NCBI RefSeq assembly: GCF_004403515.1 | Contig: NZ_SOHH01000095.1 | Coordinates: 381-64,380, forward strand | Direction: 5' to 3' | Length of the DNA: 64,000 nt | Source: Cryobacterium fucosi | Lineage (GTDB): Bacteria > Actinomycetota > Actinomycetes > Actinomycetales > Microbacteriaceae | Shown: one piece after another, positions 55,552 through 63,902 of the stretch | How positions within the stretch are numbered: position 1 is the first letter of the stretch | Layout of the letters: every line of letters starts with the position of its first letter | Notes under the pieces: model-generated | Databases searched by the model: none | What the model saw: only the letters and a program-made list of their open reading frames with translations | Told to the model about the DNA's origin: nothing | Made by a program: the position numbers and the translations under genes

Positions 55552-56430
55552 ATGAGCAGGATCACCGTGCGGCGCAAGGTCGTTCGCCTGACGGTCGGGC
55601 ACACCCCCATCACCCGGGAAGACCTGCTCGCCGTCGAGGAGCCGCTGGAGATCCGGGTGAACGGCCGATCCCTGGCCATCACCATGCGCACCCCGGGCAA
55701 CGACTTCGATCTGGCCGCCGGATTCCTCGTCTCGGAGGGCGTGATCACGAAGGGCGAACACTTCTTCGCCGCCCGATACTGCGCCGGCGCCACCGACGAG
55801 GGACTCAACACCTACAACGTGCTCGACGTGTCACTCGCGCCCGGGGTCTCCCCGCCTGACCCGAGCCTGGAGCGGTCCTTCCTCACCACCAGCTCCTGCG
55901 GCCTCTGCGGCAAGGCGAGCATCGACGCCGTGCGCACCAGGTCCTCCTTCCCGGTGGCGGATGACCCGGTGCGGGTCGACGCGGAACTGCTCACCTCCTT
56001 CCCCGACCAGTTGCGAACCATGCAAACCGTGTTCGAGAAGACCGGCGGACTGCACGCCGCCGCGCTGTTCGATGGCGCCACCGGTCGGATGCTCGTGCTG
56101 CGCGAAGACGTCGGCCGTCACAACGCGGTGGACAAGGTGATCGGCTGGGCGCTGAAGGAGAACCTGCTGCCACTGACCGGAATGGTGCTGATGGTGTCGA
56201 GCCGGGCCAGCTTCGAACTTGCCCAGAAGGCGATGATGGCCGGCATCCCGGTGCTCGCCGCCGTGTCGGCGCCGTCGTCGCTTGCGGCCGAGTTCGCGGC
56301 CGAGGTGGGCCTGACGCTCGTCGGCTTCCTCCGCGGGAACTCGATGGTGATCTACGCCGGGGCAGAGCGGATCGTCGAGGATGCCCCGGCCGAGGCTCAG
56401 CGCCGCGAGGGTCAGCGCACCACGGCGTAG
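55552..56430 (+). CDS. fdhD: Formate dehydrogenase accessory sulfurtransferase FdhD
   Basis: 292 aa. FdhD passes sulfur from a cysteine desulfurase to the Mo-bisMGD of formate dehydrogenases. The catalytic CxxC is in SSCGLCGKAS, and TPGNDFDLAAGFLVSEG and REDVGRHNAVDKVIG match the family. It serves the FdhF-like enzyme 0.6 kb away. The last 19 bp overlap the 3' end of the convergent DHFR-like gene. Confidence 0.95.
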   Translation: MSRITVRRKVVRLTVGHTPITREDLLAVEEPLEIRVNGRSLAITMRTPGNDFDLAAGFLVSEGVITKGEHFFAARYCAGATDEGLNTYNVLDVSLAPGVSPPDPSLERSFLTTSSCGLCGKASIDAVRTRSSFPVADDPVRVDAELLTSFPDQLRTMQTVFEKTGGLHAAALFDGATGRMLVLREDVGRHNAVDKVIGWALKENLLPLTGMVLMVSSRASFELAQKAMMAGIPVLAAVSAPSSLAAEFAAEVGLTLVGFLRGNSMVIYAGAERIVEDAPAEAQRREGQRTTA

Positions 56431-56945
56431 CGTTCCTGGACCATGCCGCCGCCGATCGGCGCGACGCCCAGGGACTCGAGCTGGACATCCGCCGGGAGCG
56501 CCCCGAACAACGAAATGCCCTCGCCCAGCAGCACGGGCACCCGGCTGATCACGAGGTCGTCGATGAGGCCCACGGCGAGGCAGGACTGGATGACCCGGCC
56601 GCCGTCGATGTACACGCGCTCGGCGCCCGCGGCGGTGAGGGCGGCGATTGCCTCGGGAAGGCTGCGCACCACCGTGACGCGGTCGTCGACCGCGGTGAGG
56701 GTGCTGCTGAGCACGATCACCTTCATCCGCGTGTACGGCCAGGGGTCGAACGCCGCCACCGCCTCGTAGGTTCCGCGGCCCATCAGCATGTGGTCGATCG
56801 TGGCCGCGAACTCCGAGTACCCGCCGTCGCCGGTGGGCCCCGGCCGGTCGATGAGCCAGTCGAGCGCACCGTTGGGTCGGGCGATGTAGCCGTCGACGCT
56901 CGTCGCGATGAAGACGTGGCCGGTCCAGGTGCGCTGCTCGGTCAT
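56412..56945 (-). CDS. Dihydrofolate reductase/RibD C-terminal family protein
   Basis: 177 aa with the DHFR-like NADPH fold: HVFIATSVDGYIARPNGALDWL at the start, DHMLMGRGTYEAV, VIVLSSTL, and the YIDGGRVIQSCLAVGLIDDLVISRVPVLLGEG segment characteristic of the RibD C-terminal branch. The substrate is unknown; these are common stand-alone reductases. GGAGG precedes the ATG. It is convergent with fdhD. Confidence 0.88.
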   Translation of the reverse strand: MTEQRTWTGHVFIATSVDGYIARPNGALDWLIDRPGPTGDGGYSEFAATIDHMLMGRGTYEAVAAFDPWPYTRMKVIVLSSTLTAVDDRVTVVRSLPEAIAALTAAGAERVYIDGGRVIQSCLAVGLIDDLVISRVPVLLGEGISLFGALPADVQLESLGVAPIGGGMVQERYAVVR

Positions 56946-57005
56946 GGGGGATCCTCCGTGGGTTGTCGGGCCATTGTCGCAGGGGCTACCTCGGCGCGCC
57001 CGAGA

Positions 57006-57043
57006 CCGCAGCCCGCGACCGCCGCCGCGGTCGCGGGCTGCGG
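57006..57043 (-). terminator. Perfect 17-bp GC hairpin downstream of the FdhF-like gene
   Basis: CCGCAGCCCGCGACCGC (57006-57022) pairs perfectly with 57027-57043 around a 4-nt loop, 31 bp past the stop codon of the upstream minus-strand gene. No T-tract. Confidence 0.65.
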
Positions 57044-57073
57044 AAGCGGGCGCGGCGCGCGGGTCGGCTCAGC

Positions 57074-59389
57074 TCAGCTCAGCTGCAGCACCTCGGCCGG
57101 CTCGTGCGCGATGAACCGCACGGCCATGGCCTTGTAGCCGGGGGTGTTCGACTCGCGGGCGACCAGCTCCCGGTGCATCAGGGCGTTCGCCTCGGGGAAG
57201 TATGCCGCCGCGCAGCCGCGCGGGGTCGGGTAGACCACCAGGCGGAATTCGTTCGCCCGGCGTTCCTCGCCCCGGAAGGTGCTGATCACGTCGACGAGAT
57301 CGCGGTCGGCGAAGCCGAGCTCCGTGGCGTCGTCCTGGTGGATCAGGATGACCCGGCGGCCGCCCGAGATACCGCGGTAGCGGTCATCCAGCCCGTAGAA
57401 GGTGGTGTTGTACTGGTCGTGGCTGCGGATGGTCTGCAGAATCAGGTGCCCCGCCGGCGGGGTCAGATACTCGAGCGGGCTGACCGTGAACCGGGCCCGG
57501 CCGATGTCTGTGGCGAAGCTGCGGGTGTCGCGCGGGGGATTGGGCAGCACGAAACCGTTCTTCGTCTTGAGCCGCTTGTTGAAGTCGGCGAAGCCGGGCA
57601 ACACCCGGGAGATGTGGTCTCGGATGAGGTCGTAGTCCTCCGCCATCGCCTTCCAGTCGACCACGTGGTCGTGGCCCAGGGTGGCGGTGGCCATCCGCGC
57701 GACGATGACCGGCTCGGCGAGCAGATGTTCGGAGACCGGCTCCAGCCGGCCCTGCGTCGTGCGCACGACCGACATCGAGTCCTCGACCGAGAGCACCTGG
57801 CGGCCGCCGGGATGCTTGTCGTCGGTGTCCGTGCGGCCGAGCGTCGGCAGGACCAGCGACGTCGTCCCGTGCATGATGTGGGAGCGGTTCGGCTTGGTCG
57901 ACACGTGCACCGTCAGCCCCACCCGCTGCATTGCGGCCTCGAGGGCCTCGGTGTCGGAGCAGGCGAGCGCGAAGTTGCCGCCCATCGAGACGAACACGTC
58001 GACGTCGTCGTTCTCGAACGCCTCGACCGTGTCGACGGAGTCGAGCCCGTGCTCGCGCGGGGTCTCGATGCCGAATTCCTTGTCGAGCGCGGCGAGCATC
58101 CACTCGTGCGGCTTCTCCCAGATGCCCATCGTGCGGTCGCCCTGCACATTGGAGTGGCCGCGCACCGGGCAGGCACCCGCGCCGGGCTTGCCGAAGTTGC
58201 CCTGCAGCAGGAGCAGGTTGATGATCTCCTTGAGCGTGTTCACGGAGTGGGGCTGCTGGGTGAGGCCGAGCGCCCAGCATATGATCGTGGCCTTCGAGGC
58301 GACCAGGAGCCGCGCGACCGTGGCGATCTGCAGCCTGGACAGGCCGGTCGCCTTCTCGGTCTCGTCCCAGTCGATCACCTGGCGGGCGGCCCGGTACTCG
58401 TCCAGACCGGCGGTGTTGGCTTCGACGAAGGCGTGGTCGACGACGGAGCCGGGCACCCGCTCCTCCTCCTCGAGCAGCAGGTGGCCGAGCGCCTGGAACA
58501 GGGCCAGGTCGCCGCCGACCTTGATCTGCAGGTATTCGCCGGCGAGGGCGGTGCCGTCGCCGACGAGGCCGGACACCGATTGCGGGTCCTTGAAGTTGAA
58601 CAGCCCGGCCTCCGGCAGCGGGTTGACGGCCACGATCTTGCCGCCGTTGTCCTTGCACTCCTTGAGCGCCGACAGCATCCGCGGGTGATTGGTGCCCGGG
58701 TTCTGGCCGACGACCAGGATCAGCTCGGCCTCGTGGATGTCTTCGAGGGAGACCGTGCCCTTGCCGATGCCGATCGTGGGGTTCAATGCCGATCCCGACG
58801 ACTCGTGGCACATATTGGAGCAGTCCGGCAGGTTGTTCGTGCCGATCGAGCGGGCGAACAGCTGGTAGAGGAATGCCGATTCGTTGGCGGTGCGACCGGA
58901 GGTGTAGAACACGGTGCGGTCCGGTGTCGTCGCCCGGATCCTCTCGCCGATCAGCTCAAAGGCGTCGTTCCAGGTGATCTGCGAGTAGTGAGTGTCGCCG
59001 GGCCGGATGACCACCGGATGCGTGATCCGGCCCTGGTTGCCGAGCCAGTACTCGGTCTTCGTTGCCAGTTCCTCGATCGAATGCTCGGCCCAGAACGCCG
59101 GCGTCACGGTGCGCACCGTGCTTTCCTCGGCGACGGCCTTGGCGCCGTTCTCGCAGAACTCGGCCGTCTTGCGGTGGCCCTGCGACTCCGGCCAGGCACA
59201 GCCGGGGCAGTCCGTGCCGTCGCGTTGGTTCAACCGCAGCAGCGCGCGGGCGGTGCGGCTGACCCCGGCCTGGGCAACCCCGCGTTCGAGCGCGACCGCC
59301 ACGGCCTCCAGCCCGGCCGCGGACTTCTTGGGCTTCTTGACGCGCAGGTTGTCCTCGTTGATGTCTTCGATCGGTGCGCGACGTGTCAT
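57074..59389 (-). CDS. FdhF/YdeP-family molybdopterin oxidoreductase (formate dehydrogenase-like)
   Basis: 771 aa, Mo-bisMGD enzyme of the TIGR01701-type group. DCPGCAWPES near residue 60 replaces the usual four-Cys cluster at the N-terminus, so a canonical [4Fe-4S] ligand set is not visible. CSNMCHESSG sits where formate dehydrogenases carry the Cys/SeCys-His pair, and the C-terminal cofactor domain has RSHDQYNTTFYGLDDRYRG. Presence of fdhD supports formate oxidation, but YdeP relatives have also been tied to acid resistance. No separate electron-transfer subunit follows. Confidence 0.85.
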   Translation of the reverse strand: MTRRAPIEDINEDNLRVKKPKKSAAGLEAVAVALERGVAQAGVSRTARALLRLNQRDGTDCPGCAWPESQGHRKTAEFCENGAKAVAEESTVRTVTPAFWAEHSIEELATKTEYWLGNQGRITHPVVIRPGDTHYSQITWNDAFELIGERIRATTPDRTVFYTSGRTANESAFLYQLFARSIGTNNLPDCSNMCHESSGSALNPTIGIGKGTVSLEDIHEAELILVVGQNPGTNHPRMLSALKECKDNGGKIVAVNPLPEAGLFNFKDPQSVSGLVGDGTALAGEYLQIKVGGDLALFQALGHLLLEEEERVPGSVVDHAFVEANTAGLDEYRAARQVIDWDETEKATGLSRLQIATVARLLVASKATIICWALGLTQQPHSVNTLKEIINLLLLQGNFGKPGAGACPVRGHSNVQGDRTMGIWEKPHEWMLAALDKEFGIETPREHGLDSVDTVEAFENDDVDVFVSMGGNFALACSDTEALEAAMQRVGLTVHVSTKPNRSHIMHGTTSLVLPTLGRTDTDDKHPGGRQVLSVEDSMSVVRTTQGRLEPVSEHLLAEPVIVARMATATLGHDHVVDWKAMAEDYDLIRDHISRVLPGFADFNKRLKTKNGFVLPNPPRDTRSFATDIGRARFTVSPLEYLTPPAGHLILQTIRSHDQYNTTFYGLDDRYRGISGGRRVILIHQDDATELGFADRDLVDVISTFRGEERRANEFRLVVYPTPRGCAAAYFPEANALMHRELVARESNTPGYKAMAVRFIAHEPAEVLQLS

Positions 59390-59620
59390 GCATCCATCCT
59401 GCCCCCAATGATCGGCAAATGGGCGCGGCGGGGGAGTCTCGGCTGATTCCCAGCCGGTTTCTGCACGCTGGTCAGGTCAATGGCGTTGACTCGATCGGGT
59501 GCGAATTCGCCGACCGGCAATCCGAGCGGTTTCTCGTTCCGAAGTATCATCGGCAGCACCGCAGCACCGCAGCACCGCCAACGACCGACCGCTCGCACCC
59601 GACGACAGGGAGAACGCTCC
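59390..59620. other. Divergent promoter region
   Basis: 231 bp between the FdhF-like gene (minus) and the glycosyltransferase pair (plus). A short CAGCACCG tandem duplication is seen near 59560-59576. I see no gene. AGGGAG at about 59608 is the ribosome-binding site for the plus-strand gene. Confidence 0.4.
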
Positions 59621-61858
59621 GTGGGAACCCACACGACCCTGGATACCATGCGTCAGGCCCGATCGATCCTGGCCGGGATTCGGGCCGCCGACGACCTGAC
59701 CGTCGCCGCGAGCAGGGACGGCGGCGTGCGCGCCGTACGCCTGCTCGCCCAGGCTGCGGTCGACCCGGGCGACCAGCTCACCGCGATCGCGGCGATCCAC
59801 TCGCTCGCCCAGGTCTTCGACGAATCCGCGGACGACGTGCTGGTCTCCCTGCTCGGCCACGACACCCTGTTCATCCGCGAGCACGCGGCGTGGGCCTTCG
59901 GGGCCCGCCTTCCCCGCCTCGACGCCATCTCAGGGCTGGTGACCATGGTCGTCGCCGGCGGCTTCCCCGGGATGATCGCCCAGCGCACCCTCGAACAGTG
60001 GGCGTCGTCGGTGCCGGAGCACGTGGGACTCGCCGTCGAGGGAGCCCTGGTGGGTGTCGGCGAGGCCGGGGCCCGGTCCCGCCTGGTCGAGACGATCGGC
60101 CTCGTCACCGGCCGCATCCCGGAACGCTTGCTGCGCCGCATCGCCGTCGACCCGGCCGAGGCGACCGAGGTGCGCGTTGCCGCGATCGCCGCCCTCGGCG
60201 ACCTCGGCCCGAACGACGCCAACATCGCGATCGTCACCGACCTTGCCCTGGGCGAGAATGTGCTCGCCGAGGTGGCCAGGCTGGCCCTGGACGACCTGAC
60301 CGTGCCGAGCTATCCGCGCGCGCCGTGGAGCCAGGGGGCCACCATCGCCCAGCTTTTCCTGCACGCCGACATCGACCGTGACCTCAGCCAGGTCGGCGCC
60401 GGCGACAACGGCGGCATCGCCACCCTGCTCGTGCGCCTCGGCGACGCGCTCGTCGCCGGCCCCACGCCGGGAGAGGACGCCTTCCTGCCCGACGGTGAGG
60501 ATGCCCGCAGGGAGCAGCGGGTCGAACGCGTGCTCACGGTCTCCAGGGGCGGCTTCGCCGACGCCCTGGACTGCCTCCCCGAGGTCGGCTCCACCCTGGC
60601 CGGTCACGCCTTCGCGACCGTCCCGTTCCTCGGCGAGCCGGTCGCCTCGGTCGACGCCTGGCCGCGCCGGATCGCCGCCCAGCGCGGCATCAGGCGCATC
60701 CTCCGCGCCGCGGGCACGGTCGACGCGATCCACCTGCGGATGGCGGATGTCGGCACCCTTGCCGCCTCCACCGTGGCCCGGGAGCTGGACATCCCCATCG
60801 TGTTCACGGTGGCGCCCGACCCGCACAGCGTCATCCACTCGCTGGATGCCGCTGGCGCCCTGACCCGCGCGAACTTCGGCACGGTCGACGAGACCGAGCA
60901 CTTCTGGTTCCGGGTGCGGCTGGTGCAGCGGTTGGCAGCGGATGCCGCACACACCGTGTTCTTCCCCCGGCCCGACCTGCGGCGCGACATGCGCGACCTC
61001 GTCGGAATCGACATCCGGCAGCATCCGGAACGCCACTCGGTGATCGCGGAGGGCATCGACCTGGCCGTGATCGAGCGTTCCCTCACGGATGCTGCGGCGT
61101 CCATTGACGACTCCGCCACCGGCGGCCCCGATCGGCTGAGCGCGACCGGCGCCGTCGCATTCGCCGCACTCGACGACTTGCTCGCGACCCTCCCAGCCGA
61201 GCGACGGGGACTGCCGCTGGCCATCACTGCGGGTCGGCTGCACCGGGTGAAGGGCATGGCCGCCCTCGTGGAGGCCTGGTCGGCGGACCCGGTGCTGTCC
61301 GCTGCCTGCAACCTGCTCATCGTCGGCGGAGACCTGCGCACCCCGTCGGCCGACGAGCGCGCCCAACTGGACCGGATGGCCGCGGCCGTTCCACCCGCCG
61401 AGGCCGCCGGGAGGGGGCTGCTGCTCGCCGGGCACCGCAGCAACGACACCGTGGCCCGGTGGTTCGCTGCCGCGCGCCTCGGCCGACCAGGCCTGGCCGC
61501 CCCGAACGGCGTGTACGTCTGCGCCAGCGTGAAGGAGGAGTTCGGGATCGCCCTGCTCGAGGCCATGGCGACCGGCCTCTCGGTGGTCGCGCCGCACTCC
61601 GGCGGACCGGCCACCTACGTGCAGGAGGGAGTGACGGGCTTCCTCGTGGACACCGGCAAACCGGCTGCGCTGGCAGGCGGGATCACCGATGCCCTCACGA
61701 TCGCCTCCGGACCGTTCGGGGCGGAATACGCCGAGCGCGCCCGCGAGATGGTGGCCCGCTCGTTCACGATCCAGGCCATGGCGACCACGCTGGCGGCGGT
61801 GTACCGGGAGGTCTCCATCACCGACGGACCGAATGCCTGGGCGATGAGCCTGATATGA
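59621..61858 (+). CDS. HEAT-repeat protein fused to a GT4-type glycosyltransferase
   Basis: 745 aa. The first ~240 residues are helical repeats of HEAT type (LLGHDTLFIREHAAWAFGARL, VRVAAIAALGDLGPNDANIA). A two-domain GT-B glycosyltransferase follows, with AITAGRLHRVKGM and the nucleotide-sugar motif EEFGIALLEAMATGLSVVAP. GTG at 59621 is chosen for AGGGAG upstream; the frame is open back to 59480 but without protein-like sequence. It overlaps the next glycosyltransferase gene. Product unknown; the HEAT part may bind a partner or acceptor. Confidence 0.82.
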   Translation: MGTHTTLDTMRQARSILAGIRAADDLTVAASRDGGVRAVRLLAQAAVDPGDQLTAIAAIHSLAQVFDESADDVLVSLLGHDTLFIREHAAWAFGARLPRLDAISGLVTMVVAGGFPGMIAQRTLEQWASSVPEHVGLAVEGALVGVGEAGARSRLVETIGLVTGRIPERLLRRIAVDPAEATEVRVAAIAALGDLGPNDANIAIVTDLALGENVLAEVARLALDDLTVPSYPRAPWSQGATIAQLFLHADIDRDLSQVGAGDNGGIATLLVRLGDALVAGPTPGEDAFLPDGEDARREQRVERVLTVSRGGFADALDCLPEVGSTLAGHAFATVPFLGEPVASVDAWPRRIAAQRGIRRILRAAGTVDAIHLRMADVGTLAASTVARELDIPIVFTVAPDPHSVIHSLDAAGALTRANFGTVDETEHFWFRVRLVQRLAADAAHTVFFPRPDLRRDMRDLVGIDIRQHPERHSVIAEGIDLAVIERSLTDAAASIDDSATGGPDRLSATGAVAFAALDDLLATLPAERRGLPLAITAGRLHRVKGMAALVEAWSADPVLSAACNLLIVGGDLRTPSADERAQLDRMAAAVPPAEAAGRGLLLAGHRSNDTVARWFAAARLGRPGLAAPNGVYVCASVKEEFGIALLEAMATGLSVVAPHSGGPATYVQEGVTGFLVDTGKPAALAGGITDALTIASGPFGAEYAERAREMVARSFTIQAMATTLAAVYREVSITDGPNAWAMSLI

Positions 61859-63168
61859 CACTGTTGATCATCAGCCCCGACTACGCCTCCCATCTCTTTC
61901 CCCTGGCCACCCTCGGCACCGCCTGGCAGCAGGCCGGTGAGCGCGTCGTCGTGGCCAGCGGCCCCGCCACGGCCGACATCGTGCGAGCGTTCGGTTTCGA
62001 ACGGATCAACCTGCAACTGGGCCGGGGCTCGAACCCGGGCACGATCCGGGCCGAGCAGCAGCCGAGCGGCGAAGACGATGCCCTCCGCGGGTTCTTCGCC
62101 GCGACCCGCCGCGGCATGGTGGAGACGCTCTTGTTCCAGGCCGAGGCGCGAAGCAACGACCTGCTCTGGAACCCGGCCCCGGTCGCCCGCGAGGTGCAGC
62201 GGATCGTGAACGAGGTGCAGCCCGACCACGTGATCGTCGACCACCTCGCGTTCAGTGCCCGGCTCGCGCTGCGGAGTGCGGGCATCCGTCACGCCGACGT
62301 CGTGCTCGGGCACCCGTCCGCGTTGCCGGTGGGCGACGAGGTCTACGGTTACCCGCCGGACTGGCCGGTGGCGTTCCGGCCCGGCCCGGCAGCGCTGGAG
62401 GCCCTTCGATCGGCGTGCGACGACGTGCGCGACGCGTTCACGGCCCAATGGAACGACGCCCTGCGGAGCCTCGACCCCGCGGCGATCCCCAGCCGGGACG
62501 CCTTCACGGAGTCGGGCGACGTGCTCCTGCTCAACTACCCGGCCGAACTGCACGACCCGGCGCGCACCGCCCTGCTGCCGCCGCACGCCTTCCTCGGCTC
62601 CGCGGTGCGTGAGGAGGCCGTCGACGACCAGGTCGAGCGGTGGCTGACCGCCGGCGACCTGCCGGTCGTTTATCTGAGCTTCGGCAGTTTCCTCTCCGTG
62701 CGCGGCGACGTGCTCGCCCGGGTCGCGGAGGCGCTGCGCGGGCTCGACGTGCGGGTTGCCATCGCCACCGGTGCGACCGACCCGGCCGAGCTCGGGCCGA
62801 TCCCCGGTTCCTGGCTCGTGCGCGGGTTCCTGCCCCAGGTCACCCTGCTCCGTCACGCGGCCCTCGCCGTCACCCACGGCGGAAACAACAGCGTCACCGA
62901 GGCGATGACCGCCGGGGTTCCGCTGGTGGTGCTCCCGTTCTCGACCGACCAGTTCGCCGGCGCCGCCGCCCTGGAGACGGCAGGATTCGGGCTCTCCTTC
63001 GACCCGAACGTCGTGACGGCCGACGAGCTGCGTGCGGCGGCCGAGGCCCTGCTCGCCCTCGACGGAGCGGCCAGGCTGCGCCTGGACCGGCTGCGCGCAT
63101 CCCTCGCCGACGGTGAAGGGCCGCGCCGCGCCCGTGAGGCGCTCCTGGCCGTTCCCGTGGTGGGCTAG
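61855..63168 (+). CDS. MGT-type (GT1) glycosyltransferase
   Basis: 437 aa, GT-B fold of the macrolide/UDP-glycosyltransferase kind. The sugar-nucleotide site is VTHGGNNSVTEAMTAGVPLVVLPFSTDQF, preceded by VVYLSFGSFLS. Acceptors of GT1 enzymes are usually small hydrophobic molecules or lipids. ATG at 61855 overlaps the upstream stop (ATGA), so the two transferases are made together and may build one glycoside. Confidence 0.9.
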   Translation: MTLLIISPDYASHLFPLATLGTAWQQAGERVVVASGPATADIVRAFGFERINLQLGRGSNPGTIRAEQQPSGEDDALRGFFAATRRGMVETLLFQAEARSNDLLWNPAPVAREVQRIVNEVQPDHVIVDHLAFSARLALRSAGIRHADVVLGHPSALPVGDEVYGYPPDWPVAFRPGPAALEALRSACDDVRDAFTAQWNDALRSLDPAAIPSRDAFTESGDVLLLNYPAELHDPARTALLPPHAFLGSAVREEAVDDQVERWLTAGDLPVVYLSFGSFLSVRGDVLARVAEALRGLDVRVAIATGATDPAELGPIPGSWLVRGFLPQVTLLRHAALAVTHGGNNSVTEAMTAGVPLVVLPFSTDQFAGAAALETAGFGLSFDPNVVTADELRAAAEALLALDGAARLRLDRLRASLADGEGPRRAREALLAVPVVG

Positions 63169-63182
63169 CACGCTGGACGAGC

Positions 63183-63350
63183 GTGCCCCGGTGGTCGAGC
63201 TTGCCCCGGTGGTCGAGCGTGTCGAGACCGGGATTTCGACAGGCTCAATCACCGTCGGTGGTCGAGCGTGCCCCGGTGGTCGAGCGTGTCGAGACCGGGA
63301 TTTCGACAGGCTCAATCGCCGTCGGTGGTCGAGCTTGTCGAGACCCGGCC
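63183..63350. repeat. Dispersed GTCGAG repeat, two 67-bp tandem copies
   Basis: Units starting at 63190 and 63257 (67-bp period, few mismatches) plus a partial third at 63324 contain GGTGGTCGAGC..GTCGAGACC and TTTCGACAGGCTCAATC. It lies between convergent genes and could serve as a transcription end. Same family as the mnmA insert and 54178-54305. Confidence 0.85.
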
Positions 63351-63353
63351 CGA

Positions 63354-63902
63354 TCACACGTCGATGGCGTAGACCAGGGATTCCTGCACCATCCCGAACC
63401 ATTCGTAGACGTCCCGCAGGAACGGGGCCTCATCGTCGTCTCGCCGCGGCCGGCCGTCCGGACCGATGTCGAGGCGCTCGGCCAACGTCAGGCGCAGGTC
63501 GGTGAGGGTGCGCAGCCATGACTGCACGTCGGGCGGGTCAAGCACGATCGCCAGCGGGGCGTCGTCCGGCGAGTCGTGGAGCAGGGCCTCGTCCGGTTCG
63601 TCGGAGATCGGATCCAGCGGTTCCTCACCCAGGGTCGCCAGGACCACCTTCGCGTTGAGCACCTTGCGGTCGAGGAGATCGCCGGCGGTGAAGCGACGGA
63701 ACTCCGCCGCGGCCTCCGGGTCGCCCCGGTAGGCATCCGGGAGCAGCCGTTTCAGGGCCGGGTCGGCGGTCGGTCCGGGAGCGTGGGCATCGGCGGCCTC
63801 CAGCAGCTCCACCAGCTGGCTGGTGGCGAGGCGGAGCAGCCCCACCTCGACCAGTTCGAAGTGCGCGGACACGCGACCCTCCGCGGACGGCTCGAATTGC
63901 AT
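63354..63902 (-). CDS. DUF2017 family protein
   Basis: 182 aa. The DUF2017 pattern is seen in FELVEVGLLRLATSQLVELLE, LLPDAYRGDPEAAAEFRRFT and the acidic C-terminus with FLRDVYEWFGMVQESLV. It follows clpS with a shared base (TGATG), the usual actinobacterial order, so a role around ClpS/ClpCP adaptor function is suspected but unknown. Confidence 0.88.
   Translation of the reverse strand: MQFEPSAEGRVSAHFELVEVGLLRLATSQLVELLEAADAHAPGPTADPALKRLLPDAYRGDPEAAAEFRRFTAGDLLDRKVLNAKVVLATLGEEPLDPISDEPDEALLHDSPDDAPLAIVLDPPDVQSWLRTLTDLRLTLAERLDIGPDGRPRRDDDEAPFLRDVYEWFGMVQESLVYAIDV

Noticed and set aside
63183-63350. Attachment site or integrative-element border
   Set aside because: The repeat is a dispersed family member, with no integrase, tRNA gene or flanking foreign genes.
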